From Portibacter marinus (GTDB lineage Bacteria; Bacteroidota; Bacteroidia; Chitinophagales; Saprospiraceae): a DNA stretch of 64,000 nt. The stretch covers positions 521,001-585,000 of the forward strand of contig NZ_JAJNKB010000003.1 in assembly GCF_021533195.1 (NCBI RefSeq), in the 5' to 3' direction. The notes beneath the pieces were generated by a model. That model searched no databases. It saw only the letters and a program-made list of their open reading frames with translations, and was not told the origin of the DNA. The translations under genes were made by a program, and so were the position numbers. Positions 51,134 to 59,102 of the stretch are shown one piece after another (the first letter of the stretch is position 1; the number at the start of each line of letters is the position of its first letter).

Positions 51134-52102
51134 ATGAAGATTTTAACCTTTACAATTTGTTTGCTTTTATGTCAATGGGCTCATGGGCAGATTTTAGCAG
51201 ATTTTGAAAACTATAACATTGGCGTGGATTCTGCCCTTATTGATGCCGGAGAAGCTGGTGTCTTCGAATCTGGTGAGATCACTTTGAAAAATAATTTCTT
51301 TGAATCTGAATTTGGCGATTACTTTACTGATTGGGCCATTTCCTCTATGACAGATACACTGACTGAAGGTAATTCAAACTCTACCAGCGCCTTTGCAGGC
51401 AGTGGACATCAGTCTGATACTTATGCGGTTGCCAGTGCTTTTAATCCGGTAAAAATAGGATTGAATCAAAACACAAGTGCATCCGGGTTCAGTTCCCTAT
51501 ACCTGACCAATAGTACTTATACGGCTTTAAGTATGCTAAATGGAGACGCATTTGCCAAAAGATTTGGTGGTGAAACGGGTGAAGATCCTGATTTCTTAAA
51601 ATTGACCATCAAAACCATACTTGATGGAGTCATTTCCAGTGACAGTATAGATTTTTATCTTGCAGATTACCGATTTGAAGATCATTCTTTAGACTATGTG
51701 GTCAAAGATTGGACATTCGTAGACATCAGTGCTCTCGGGCAGGCCGACAGTCTTGTCTTTTCTTTATCATCTAGTGATGTAGGAGCTTTCGGAATGAACA
51801 CCCCGGCCTTTTTTTGTATGGACGATGTGGCAGTACAGATGCAATCCGCTACATTCGATGCTGAACGCCCAGATGCCATTGACCTTAAAATCTATCCTAA
51901 TCCTGCCAGAGATCAAATTACCTTAAAAACAGATGTAAAGACGATCCGAAACATTCAAATTCTTGATCAGGGAGGTAAAATAGTATCAGAGATTAACGGG
52001 GAACAACAGCAAATCAATATTGATCGGTTAAAGGCAGGAGTGTATTATTTGCAAGTGATATCTGCTCAAGGTGTGGCTATTCAAAAATTGATCAAACTCT
52101 AA
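51134..52102 (+). CDS. DUF4465 protein with T9SS type A sorting domain
   Basis: 322 residues: signal peptide (WAHGQ), a DUF4465 domain (residues ~20-235, with FESGEITLKNNFFESEFGDY, FTDWAISSMTD, AFAGSGHQSDTYAVA, FFCMDDVAVQ) and a C-terminal T9SS type A domain (IYPNPARDQITLKTD, IQILDQGGKIVSEI, GVYYLQVISAQG). It is translationally linked to the B12-controlled receptor, so it probably acts on the cell surface in corrinoid binding or uptake. That role is an inference from placement. Confidence 0.88.
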   Translation: MKILTFTICLLLCQWAHGQILADFENYNIGVDSALIDAGEAGVFESGEITLKNNFFESEFGDYFTDWAISSMTDTLTEGNSNSTSAFAGSGHQSDTYAVASAFNPVKIGLNQNTSASGFSSLYLTNSTYTALSMLNGDAFAKRFGGETGEDPDFLKLTIKTILDGVISSDSIDFYLADYRFEDHSLDYVVKDWTFVDISALGQADSLVFSLSSSDVGAFGMNTPAFFCMDDVAVQMQSATFDAERPDAIDLKIYPNPARDQITLKTDVKTIRNIQILDQGGKIVSEINGEQQQINIDRLKAGVYYLQVISAQGVAIQKLIKL

Positions 52103-52203
52103 AATAAAACCACGATGCCAATGGTAATTTTCCCCAAACTCCTTCAATCAGGTTTTCTAATGAAATCGAATTGACTATATTCGAGGTTCTAACCAATGAT
52201 CTT

Positions 52204-53679
52204 ATGAAATTACTACTCACTTTTGTTGCCGTATGCTGTTTTGCTACTTTATCTATTGGACAAAAAAGAATGCTTGCTCCGGATTCCGTGGTCATCACAG
52301 AGCACAAGGCGACCATCAATGGTAAAACTTTTCCATATAGAGCAACCACAGGCACCCAGCCGGTCTGGAATGAAAATAATGAAATAGACGCAGCGCTTTT
52401 TTATACCTATTATGAAAGAACGGATGTAGATGACAATACCACTCGACCGCTTCTGATCTCCTTCAATGGAGGTCCCGGTTCAGCTTCAGTGTGGATGCAT
52501 ATTGCCTACACAGGTCCCCGAATTTTGAAAATTGATGATGAAGGCTATCCTATTCAACCTTATGGAATTAAGGAAAACCCATTCTCAGTGCTGGATGTCG
52601 CTGACATCGTATTTGTCAATCCAGTCAATACCGGATATTCTCGGCTTATCCATCCTGAAGCCAAAAAAGAAGATTATTTCGGTGTTAATCAAGACATTAA
52701 GTACCTCGCAGAATGGATCAGCACCTTTGTTACACGACACAATAGATGGACCTCACCTAAATATCTGATTGGTGAAAGTTATGGTACGACCAGGGTTTCA
52801 GGATTAGCACTTGCATTACAAAACAACGAGTGGATGTATCTCAATGGCATTGTCCTGGTATCACCAACAGGGCTGGGTATCAAAAGGGAAGGTGCTGTAG
52901 AAGCCGGTAACAGACTTCCTTACTTTGCAGCAGCAGCCTGGTATCATAATAAATTGGCTCCGGAACTGCAGAACAAACCCCTTACTGAAATGCTGGAAGA
53001 AGTCGAGGAATATGCCATCAATGATTTGATTCCCGCAATTGCCAAAGGTGGCTTTTTGGAAGATTCAAAACGTGAGGAGGTTGCAGAAAAAATGGCTTAC
53101 TATTCCGGATTGTCAAAGCAAGCGATACTGGACAACAACTTAGATGTGGGAACTGGATTTTTCTGGAAGGAATTGTTAAGAGAAGAGGGGTATACCATAG
53201 GGCGGCTAGATTCCAGATACAAGGGACTGGACAAGACAGCTGCGGGAACGAGGCCGGATTTCAACTCGGAATTGACATCATGGCTTCATTCATTCACACC
53301 TGCCATCAATCATTACTTTAAGAATTATCTGAATTATGATACTGATGTGAAGTACAACATGTTTGGACCAGTGAGACCATGGGACAGATCCGGCGATCAA
53401 ACGGGCGAGAATTTAAGACAGGCGATGGCTCAAAACCCATATTTACATGTGTTGACTCAATCAGGTTACTACGACGGTGCCACTACCTATTTCAATGCCA
53501 AATACAACATGTGGCAGCTCGATCCATCTGGTCGAATGAAAGATCGCCTTAGTTTCAAGGGCTATGAGAGTGGTCATATGATGTATTTAAGAAGGGAGGA
53601 TCTGGAAAAAGCCAATAACGATTTGCGAGCATTTATCAAGGCGACGCTGCCTGGAGAAGGGGTACCTGCTAAATACTAA
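52204..53679 (+). CDS. S10-family serine carboxypeptidase-like protein
   Basis: 491 residues from the ATG at 52204 (MKLLLTFVAVCCFATL, signal peptide to SIGQ); the frame extends 33 bases upstream without a better start. LISFNGGPGSASVWMH, IGESYGTTRVSG (nucleophile Ser192), QSGYYDGATTYFNA (Asp) and FKGYESGHMMYL (His) form the S10 active site. An exported peptidase removing C-terminal residues is likely. It lies 101 bases after the DUF4465 gene; co-transcription is possible but not shown. Confidence 0.9.
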   Translation: MKLLLTFVAVCCFATLSIGQKRMLAPDSVVITEHKATINGKTFPYRATTGTQPVWNENNEIDAALFYTYYERTDVDDNTTRPLLISFNGGPGSASVWMHIAYTGPRILKIDDEGYPIQPYGIKENPFSVLDVADIVFVNPVNTGYSRLIHPEAKKEDYFGVNQDIKYLAEWISTFVTRHNRWTSPKYLIGESYGTTRVSGLALALQNNEWMYLNGIVLVSPTGLGIKREGAVEAGNRLPYFAAAAWYHNKLAPELQNKPLTEMLEEVEEYAINDLIPAIAKGGFLEDSKREEVAEKMAYYSGLSKQAILDNNLDVGTGFFWKELLREEGYTIGRLDSRYKGLDKTAAGTRPDFNSELTSWLHSFTPAINHYFKNYLNYDTDVKYNMFGPVRPWDRSGDQTGENLRQAMAQNPYLHVLTQSGYYDGATTYFNAKYNMWQLDPSGRMKDRLSFKGYESGHMMYLRREDLEKANNDLRAFIKATLPGEGVPAKY

Positions 53680-53727
53680 TTTTCTAAAATTTACTTATTT
53701 CAGTCAGATGCGTTCAAGACTAATTGA

Positions 53728-54435
53728 CTATACAAAATGTTTCAGCATCACCACCTCCCGATCAGTGAGATGCCGCCACCATCCTCGCTTCAAGTCCTTC
53801 TTGGTCAAACCAGCGTAATACTCTCGATCCAGTCTGACCACTGTATATCCCAAATGCTCAAAGATCCGTCTGATGATCCGGTTTCTTCCGGAATGTAGCT
53901 CAATACCGACCTGCATCCCGTCAGTATCCTTAACCATATCTACACCATCCACTTTAATGAATCCATCCTCCAGGGTCAACCCATTCCTGATTTTCAAGAG
54001 ATCTTCCTGACTGATGGCTTTGTCCAAAACCGCTCTGTAAAACTTTTTAACCTCACCCGAGGGATGCGCTAATCTAGTGGCCAAATCACCATCATTGGTT
54101 AACAGCAAGAGGCCGGTTGTCATTCTGTCCAGTCGCCCTACAGGATAGATCCTCTCTCTGACTTTATCACCTATAATGTTCCTCACCGTCATTCTGCCAT
54201 TTTCATCTGAAAGTGTCGTAACCGTATTTTTGGGTTTGTTCATCAGAATGTAGACCTTGTTTTCTTCCAGCGCCAGGGTCTTGCCATTGTATTTAACTTC
54301 ATCACCTTCCTGAACCATATAAGAAGGGTTTTTCTCAATGGAGCCATTGACATAAACCTTACCAGCCTTAACCAGGTCGCCGGCTTTTCTACGTGAAGTT
54401 ACACCACAGTGTGATATGTATTTATTCAATCGCAT
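53728..54435 (-). CDS. Pseudouridine synthase, RluB/RsuA family
   Basis: 235 residues. N-terminal S4 RNA-binding domain (MRLNKYISHCGVTSRRKAGD, GKVYVNGSIEKNPSYMVQEG), then the catalytic domain YPVGRLDRMTTGLLLLTNDG with Asp103. FYRAVLDKAI and GRNRIIRRIFEHLGYTVVRL follow. It isomerises a uridine in 23S (RluB-like) or 16S rRNA. It starts 2 bases after dnaB's stop. Confidence 0.93.
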   Translation of the reverse strand: MRLNKYISHCGVTSRRKAGDLVKAGKVYVNGSIEKNPSYMVQEGDEVKYNGKTLALEENKVYILMNKPKNTVTTLSDENGRMTVRNIIGDKVRERIYPVGRLDRMTTGLLLLTNDGDLATRLAHPSGEVKKFYRAVLDKAISQEDLLKIRNGLTLEDGFIKVDGVDMVKDTDGMQVGIELHSGRNRIIRRIFEHLGYTVVRLDREYYAGLTKKDLKRGWWRHLTDREVVMLKHFV

Positions 54436-54437
54436 TT

Positions 54438-55961
54438 CTAGAATGGTATATCACCCAATCCGCCACTATCGTCATTCATTTTAGAAGGTCTGGTCACAAT
54501 TCCGGAACTGAATGGATCTCCCATGGTCGGAAGCTCACCAAATCCCATGCTATCTGGTTCTGTAAACTTGACGAATTGAGGAATAAATTTGAGGAAGACA
54601 GAACCAAGGGATCCATTCCTATGCTTGGAAATAATAATCTCTGCCGCATCTCTTGGAACTGATGGGTCTTCCGGCTCTAAATCATAATAGGCCGACCGAT
54701 AAATGAACGTCACCATATCTGCATCCTGCTCAATGGCTCCTGATTCCCTTAAATCCGATAACTGTGGTCGCTTGTTTCCACCTCTGGTTTCTACAGCCCT
54801 ACTCAATTGTGAAAGTGCCATGACCGGCACATTTAATTCTTTGGCCAAACCTTTCAGCGCTCTTGAGATGGTAGAAATTTCCTGCTCCCTGTTTCCGCCG
54901 CCACCATTCGGTGCACCTGTCATCAATTGAAGGTAATCAATGATGATCATTTCGATATTATGATTTTGCTTAAGCCTTCTACACTTAGCTCTTAATTCGA
55001 AAATATTGATCCCCGGAGTATCATCTATATATATGGGCAATTCAGATAATCTTTCCACCGCAGCATGCAATCTATTCCACTCTTCTTCTGATAGATCTCC
55101 ATTTCTCAGAGAACGTGAATCGACCTCCGCTTCCATGGCAATTAAACGATTCACCAACTGCAAATTGGCCATCTCTAATGAAAATACGGCCACACCTTTA
55201 CCAAATTTAGCCGCATTGTGAGCCAGCGACAAAGTATAGGCAGTCTTTCCCATACCGGGTCTAGCTGCTACAATGATCAAATCTGATTTCTGCCAGCCAG
55301 AAGTCATTTTATCCAACTCTTCAAAACCTGTAGGAACGCCTGTCAAACCATCTGTTTTGGCGCTGACAGTTTCAATTTCATTCCGTGCCTTTACTGCCAA
55401 AGCCTTTAATGATTCAAATCCGGTACTAAGGTTCTGCTCTGTAATTTCATATAGGTTTCGCTCAGCTTTATCCAATAACTCGAATACATCAGTGGTATCT
55501 TCAAAAGACTCCTTCACCGTTTCTGTGGACACTCTGATTAATTCTCGCTGGATATACTTCTGAGCAACAATTCTTGCGTGATACTCAATGTTGGCAGCCG
55601 AAGCTACTCTATGGGTAAGGTCCATGAGATAATTCACGCCACCTGTTGCCTCCAATGTCCCTGATTTTTTAAGCGCTTCGTGAACTGTGAGCAAATCGAT
55701 GGGTTGAGACTTTTCGAAAAGCTCCAACATGACCTCGTAGATGTTTTTGTGCTCTTCTTTGTAGAAACTTTCTTTTCTTAGAATATCGATAACCGACGTC
55801 AGTCCGTCCTTGTCGACCATGATGGCACCTAACACGGCCTCTTCCAGTGGAATGGCTTGTGGAAGTACTCTACCATATCCCAATGCAGCCGCCTCGGCTT
55901 CATTTTTATAGGCTTTCAAATTCCTGGTGGATGACAATAAGGATTTAGGTTGATCTGCCAT
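54438..55961 (-). CDS. dnaB: Replicative DNA helicase
   Basis: 507 residues. N-terminal primase-interaction domain (LPQAIPLEEAVLGAIMVDKD, EHKNIYEVMLELFEKSQPID), a linker, and the RecA-type motor: VAARPGMGKTAYTLSLAHNA (Walker A), GVAVFSLEMANLQLVNRLI, IEMIIIDYLQLMTG (Walker B), VMALSQLSRAVETRGGNKRP and SDLRESGAIEQDADMV. It unwinds DNA at the replication fork. Complete, no intein. rluB follows with a 2-base gap. Confidence 0.97.
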   Translation of the reverse strand: MADQPKSLLSSTRNLKAYKNEAEAAALGYGRVLPQAIPLEEAVLGAIMVDKDGLTSVIDILRKESFYKEEHKNIYEVMLELFEKSQPIDLLTVHEALKKSGTLEATGGVNYLMDLTHRVASAANIEYHARIVAQKYIQRELIRVSTETVKESFEDTTDVFELLDKAERNLYEITEQNLSTGFESLKALAVKARNEIETVSAKTDGLTGVPTGFEELDKMTSGWQKSDLIIVAARPGMGKTAYTLSLAHNAAKFGKGVAVFSLEMANLQLVNRLIAMEAEVDSRSLRNGDLSEEEWNRLHAAVERLSELPIYIDDTPGINIFELRAKCRRLKQNHNIEMIIIDYLQLMTGAPNGGGGNREQEISTISRALKGLAKELNVPVMALSQLSRAVETRGGNKRPQLSDLRESGAIEQDADMVTFIYRSAYYDLEPEDPSVPRDAAEIIISKHRNGSLGSVFLKFIPQFVKFTEPDSMGFGELPTMGDPFSSGIVTRPSKMNDDSGGLGDIPF

Positions 55962-55984
55962 TATCTCGTTTTAGTTTCGCGGGA

Positions 55985-55992
55985 CAAATCTA
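55985..55992 (-). promoter_or_regulatory. Candidate -7 promoter box TAGATTTG for dnaB
   Basis: On the minus strand TAGATTTG fits TAnnTTTG and lies 23 bases before the dnaB start. No TTTG is present at the usual -33 spacing, so the call is moderate. The same octamer precedes the M57 protease. Confidence 0.4.
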
Positions 55993-56117
55993 TAATAAAT
56001 TGATCACTATGATTTTTGTATCCGCTAAAACTTCGTTGGTAAAATGTGGAAAACTGGGAATCAATGTGCATAACTCTTCATTTCCTAAATATTAAAACAA
56101 ATGATAATAAATAAAAA

Positions 56118-56163
56118 ATTCCATTGACATATATTTATTTTATTAAATATGTATCAATGGAAT
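56118..56163. terminator. Large hairpin between the coiled-coil gene and dnaB
   Basis: ATTCCATTGA...TCAATGGAAT with 20-base arms (two mismatches) around a 6-base loop TTTTAT, preceded by A-rich and followed by mixed sequence. It lies 105 bases after the coiled-coil gene's stop. A transcription terminator is the simplest reading, though the arms are unusually long. Confidence 0.55.
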
Positions 56164-56267
56164 CTTACAACGCTAATTTTCAAGTCATTAGCTGGAAAAG
56201 CGAGGTTTTTTTTCTTTGTAGGCCAATGGGAACATTGAACCGCCAAAAAAAATGAAAATGTTAGAAA

Positions 56268-56957
56268 TTACATTTTGACCTTTTTATTTTTTCCCACGTT
56301 GTTCAACTTCTCTCTTATTTCTTCGATGGCTTCTTTGTGGATTTTGATCTCAGAAGACTTGTCATCTTGTGCTCGTTCGTTTTCAACAAGTGCCTCCTGC
56401 ATTTCTGTTATTTTCTTTTTTGCATCTTCAATGGTTTCCTTGTACTTCTCCTCATCTTTTTCCAATTGTCTGGCATCGCGCTCCATTTTGTCAAGCGCTC
56501 GTTCGGCATCTTTTAACTCTTCTTCGATCAATGATTTCTCTACATAAATGTCAAAATCAACCAGCATTCCCGCAGCAGCATCGTATGCTTTCTCATGATC
56601 CGTAGAATTTAGAAATCCAGTGCCGTTATCGATCCATACCATCAGTCTGGCAGCCTTATTTAAGTCTTCCATTTTAGCATAGACATCCACCTTGTCGTTT
56701 GAAACTGGCTTAAGCTCTGCCTCAGTGATATAGTATTCTGAAGCCTTTCGATTGTACTTCACTTTACCATATTCTCTAAAGTAGTCCTTAAAGAAGGATT
56801 CCAATTGTTTCTTATCCACGTTTTGTATGTCTACCACCAGAGCGTTCTTATCGCCAAGGCTCATCTGTGCTTCCATTTCGTCGACTTGCGCCCAGGAAGA
56901 AAAAGTGAAAAGTGCCAATAAAAAAGTGATCAAAAATGTAAACTTTAAATCTTTCAT
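56268..56957 (-). CDS. Exported coiled-coil protein of unknown function
   Basis: 229 residues with signal peptide (TFSSWAQ). Residues ~25-140 are a small alpha/beta domain (NALVVDIQNVDKKQLESFFK, YGKVKYNRKASEYYITEAEL, ARLMVWIDNGTGFLNS). Residues ~145-220 form a highly charged coiled coil (KDAERALDKMERDARQLEKD, IEDAKKKITEMQEALVENER) and the last residues are basic. No family recognised. Likely periplasmic. It lies 65 bases after the epimerase gene on the same strand. Confidence 0.75.
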   Translation of the reverse strand: MKDLKFTFLITFLLALFTFSSWAQVDEMEAQMSLGDKNALVVDIQNVDKKQLESFFKDYFREYGKVKYNRKASEYYITEAELKPVSNDKVDVYAKMEDLNKAARLMVWIDNGTGFLNSTDHEKAYDAAAGMLVDFDIYVEKSLIEEELKDAERALDKMERDARQLEKDEEKYKETIEDAKKKITEMQEALVENERAQDDKSSEIKIHKEAIEEIREKLNNVGKNKKVKM

Positions 56958-57022
56958 TATTAATAATTTAGTTCATTTGCGATAATCACAAATTCGGTTG
57001 TTTAGTTCCTAAGTTAAGCGTT

Positions 57023-58138
57023 TTATTTAATAGTTAACTTTTCAAACTTTTTCAGGAATTTAAGATCAAATGACGCACCGATCCCAGGGGTCTCATCGAC
57101 AGTCACCTGCCAGTCCTTATGGTAGACCATTCCACCCTCAATGGGATCTTCAGACTGCATCAGTGGGGAGTCCAGATCATAGTAGATAATATTATCCCAT
57201 ACCATGGCAAAATGTGTAAGTGCAGATATGCCCAATCTGGTTTCCGAAAATGACCCCACCTGGCAATAAACGCCAGCCGACTGTGCAATGGCGGCAATTT
57301 TCATGGAATGTAGGATACCACCTGCTTTGCCCAACTTGATATTGATCAAGTCGGCTGCATTTTCAGTCAAGTTCAAAAAAGCATCATGATGATTAAATAC
57401 AGCCTCATCAGCCATGATAGGAATAGGACTTTCCTTAACCAGGCGTCGTCTGTCTTTAATGTTGCCTGCTGGAACTGGTGCCTCGCAATGTTCGATGTTC
57501 ATGTCTTCGATTCCCCGAAGTACCCTGATGGCTTCCAGGTAATTCCATCCCTGATTGGCATCAATTCTGAGCGGAATTTCCTGCCCTATGGCCACTCTGA
57601 TTCCTGCAATTCTTTCAATGTCGTTCGCAGCCGGTCGATCTCCCAGTTTGACTTTCAATACTGGAAATCCATCGGCAGCGTATTTTGCAGCTTTTTCGGC
57701 CATCTTGCCCTTCTCTAATAGGCTGACCGTCATATCGGTATATATTTTCTTGTCATCCGAGCCCTGCAAGTAGCGAAATAAGGGTAGATCAACGGCTTTT
57801 GCATTCAGGTCATATAGTGCCATATCAAAAGCAGCTTTAATAGAAGCATTTCCAGCAAGGGCTCTATCCAGTTTGCTCACCAGTCTGTGGATTTCACGGG
57901 CATCTTCCCCGATCAATAATTCAGCCAGATCTTTGCCGGCGGCTACCGTTCCTTTTTGAGTTTCCCCATGAATAGTACGGTAAGGACAACACTCTCCGGT
58001 ACCATAAAGCCCATTGGCATAAATAATGACAACCGTATTTCTGGCATGAGTCAGGGGTCCCTTAGAAATCACAAATGGTTCGTTGAGTTCAATCTGAATG
58101 GGTATGATTTCTATCTTTTCAATCTTCAGTTTCGACAT
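57023..58138 (-). CDS. Enolase-superfamily dipeptide epimerase (L-Ala-D/L-Glu type)
   Basis: 371 residues. Enolase-superfamily MLE/AEE layout: VISKGPLTHARNTVVI, AAFDMALYDLNAKAVDLPLF, LKVKLGDRPAANDIERIAGI (KxK pair), LRIDANQGWNY, EHCEAPVPAGN, PIMADEAVFNHHD and INIKLGKAGGI. The KxK and second-half lysine are those used to swap the alpha-proton of a dipeptide, as in L-Ala-D/L-Glu epimerases. That activity serves murein peptide recycling. The dipeptide specificity cannot be read from sequence alone. Divergent from the exported S33 peptidase, with 85 bases between. Confidence 0.9.
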   Translation of the reverse strand: MSKLKIEKIEIIPIQIELNEPFVISKGPLTHARNTVVIIYANGLYGTGECCPYRTIHGETQKGTVAAGKDLAELLIGEDAREIHRLVSKLDRALAGNASIKAAFDMALYDLNAKAVDLPLFRYLQGSDDKKIYTDMTVSLLEKGKMAEKAAKYAADGFPVLKVKLGDRPAANDIERIAGIRVAIGQEIPLRIDANQGWNYLEAIRVLRGIEDMNIEHCEAPVPAGNIKDRRRLVKESPIPIMADEAVFNHHDAFLNLTENAADLINIKLGKAGGILHSMKIAAIAQSAGVYCQVGSFSETRLGISALTHFAMVWDNIIYYDLDSPLMQSEDPIEGGMVYHKDWQVTVDETPGIGASFDLKFLKKFEKLTIK

Positions 58139-58223
58139 AGAAGTTGTAGTTCTTTGTATAAATGTAGCGATGTTTCATCTAAATCAATCTTATACACGCC
58201 CGAAATAATCTATATTTCATGCT

Positions 58224-59099
58224 ATGAAAAGTCTAATTACGTTGATTGGCGTCGTACTTTGGTTAAGTCTAAGTGCGCAGGAAATAGAAACCCATTACGA
58301 AGTTTATGGAGAAGGTTTCCCCATATTGTTAATCAATGGTGGCCCTGGCTTTAGTAGTGAAGGATTTCGAGGATTGGCTAAAAAATTAGCCGTTAAAAAC
58401 AGTGTCATCATCTATGATCAAAGGGGCACAGGTCAAACACCACTTCCTGATTTAAATGAAGAAAACATTACGCTTGACTTGATGACTCAAGACATCGAAA
58501 AATTACGCCAAAACCTTGAAATAGATGAATGGGTAGTGATGGGACATTCTTTTGGAGGAATGTTAGGCAGTTACTATGTATCAAAGCATCCGGAAAAAGT
58601 GACAGGTTTAATACTGTCTTCATCCGGTGGGCTGGATTTGTCGATATTAGGAACATCGCTGATTAATGAAAGACTCACTAGTATTCAAAGGGACTCCTTA
58701 AGTTTCTGGAGTCGTAAAATAAGAGAGGGAGACACCACTGCCTTTGCCAGACTTCAAAGGGCGACCTGGTTGGCACCAGCTTATCTTGAGAAAAAGCACC
58801 ATGTTCCTGTCGTCGCTGAAAGACTGACCCAGGGAGACTTGGCACTCAATAGTTTGGTGTGGAGGAATATGAGATCTATCGATTATGACCTTAAAGAAAG
58901 GATGGCCATGTTTGAAAAGCCAGTTTTAATTTTACATGGTGTTCATGATGTGGTAGATCCTGCATCGGCCAAAGAGGCACATGCTATCTTTCCCCATTCA
59001 AAATTGGTCATGATGCCTGAATGCAGTCACTATGGTTGGCTTGATCGTCCTGACCTCTATTTCCCTGCCATTTTTGATTTTCTAGATCAATTTTCTTAG
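58224..59099 (+). CDS. Exported alpha/beta hydrolase, proline-iminopeptidase (S33) type
   Basis: 291 residues with signal peptide (WLSLSAQ). Oxyanion segment LLINGGPGFSSEGFRG, YDQRGTGQTPLPD, nucleophile elbow VVMGHSFGGMLGSYY and LSSSGGLDLSIL, then the Asp in LILHGVHDVVDPA and the His in ECSHYGWLDRP. The NGGPG and DQRGTG motifs are those of proline iminopeptidases and tripeptide aminopeptidases. Expected to cleave N-terminal residues from peptides in the periplasm. It converges with the large metalloprotease gene, 3 bases between. Confidence 0.9.
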   Translation: MKSLITLIGVVLWLSLSAQEIETHYEVYGEGFPILLINGGPGFSSEGFRGLAKKLAVKNSVIIYDQRGTGQTPLPDLNEENITLDLMTQDIEKLRQNLEIDEWVVMGHSFGGMLGSYYVSKHPEKVTGLILSSSGGLDLSILGTSLINERLTSIQRDSLSFWSRKIREGDTTAFARLQRATWLAPAYLEKKHHVPVVAERLTQGDLALNSLVWRNMRSIDYDLKERMAMFEKPVLILHGVHDVVDPASAKEAHAIFPHSKLVMMPECSHYGWLDRPDLYFPAIFDFLDQFS

Positions 59100-59102
59100 T
59101 CC

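Larger units (their letters stand above)
55962..56267. other. 306-base gap upstream of dnaB
   Basis: No gene seen. It contains a TAnnTTTG-type promoter box for dnaB (55985-55992) and a near-perfect 46-base hairpin (56118-56163); otherwise AT-rich and without pattern. Confidence 0.7.
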
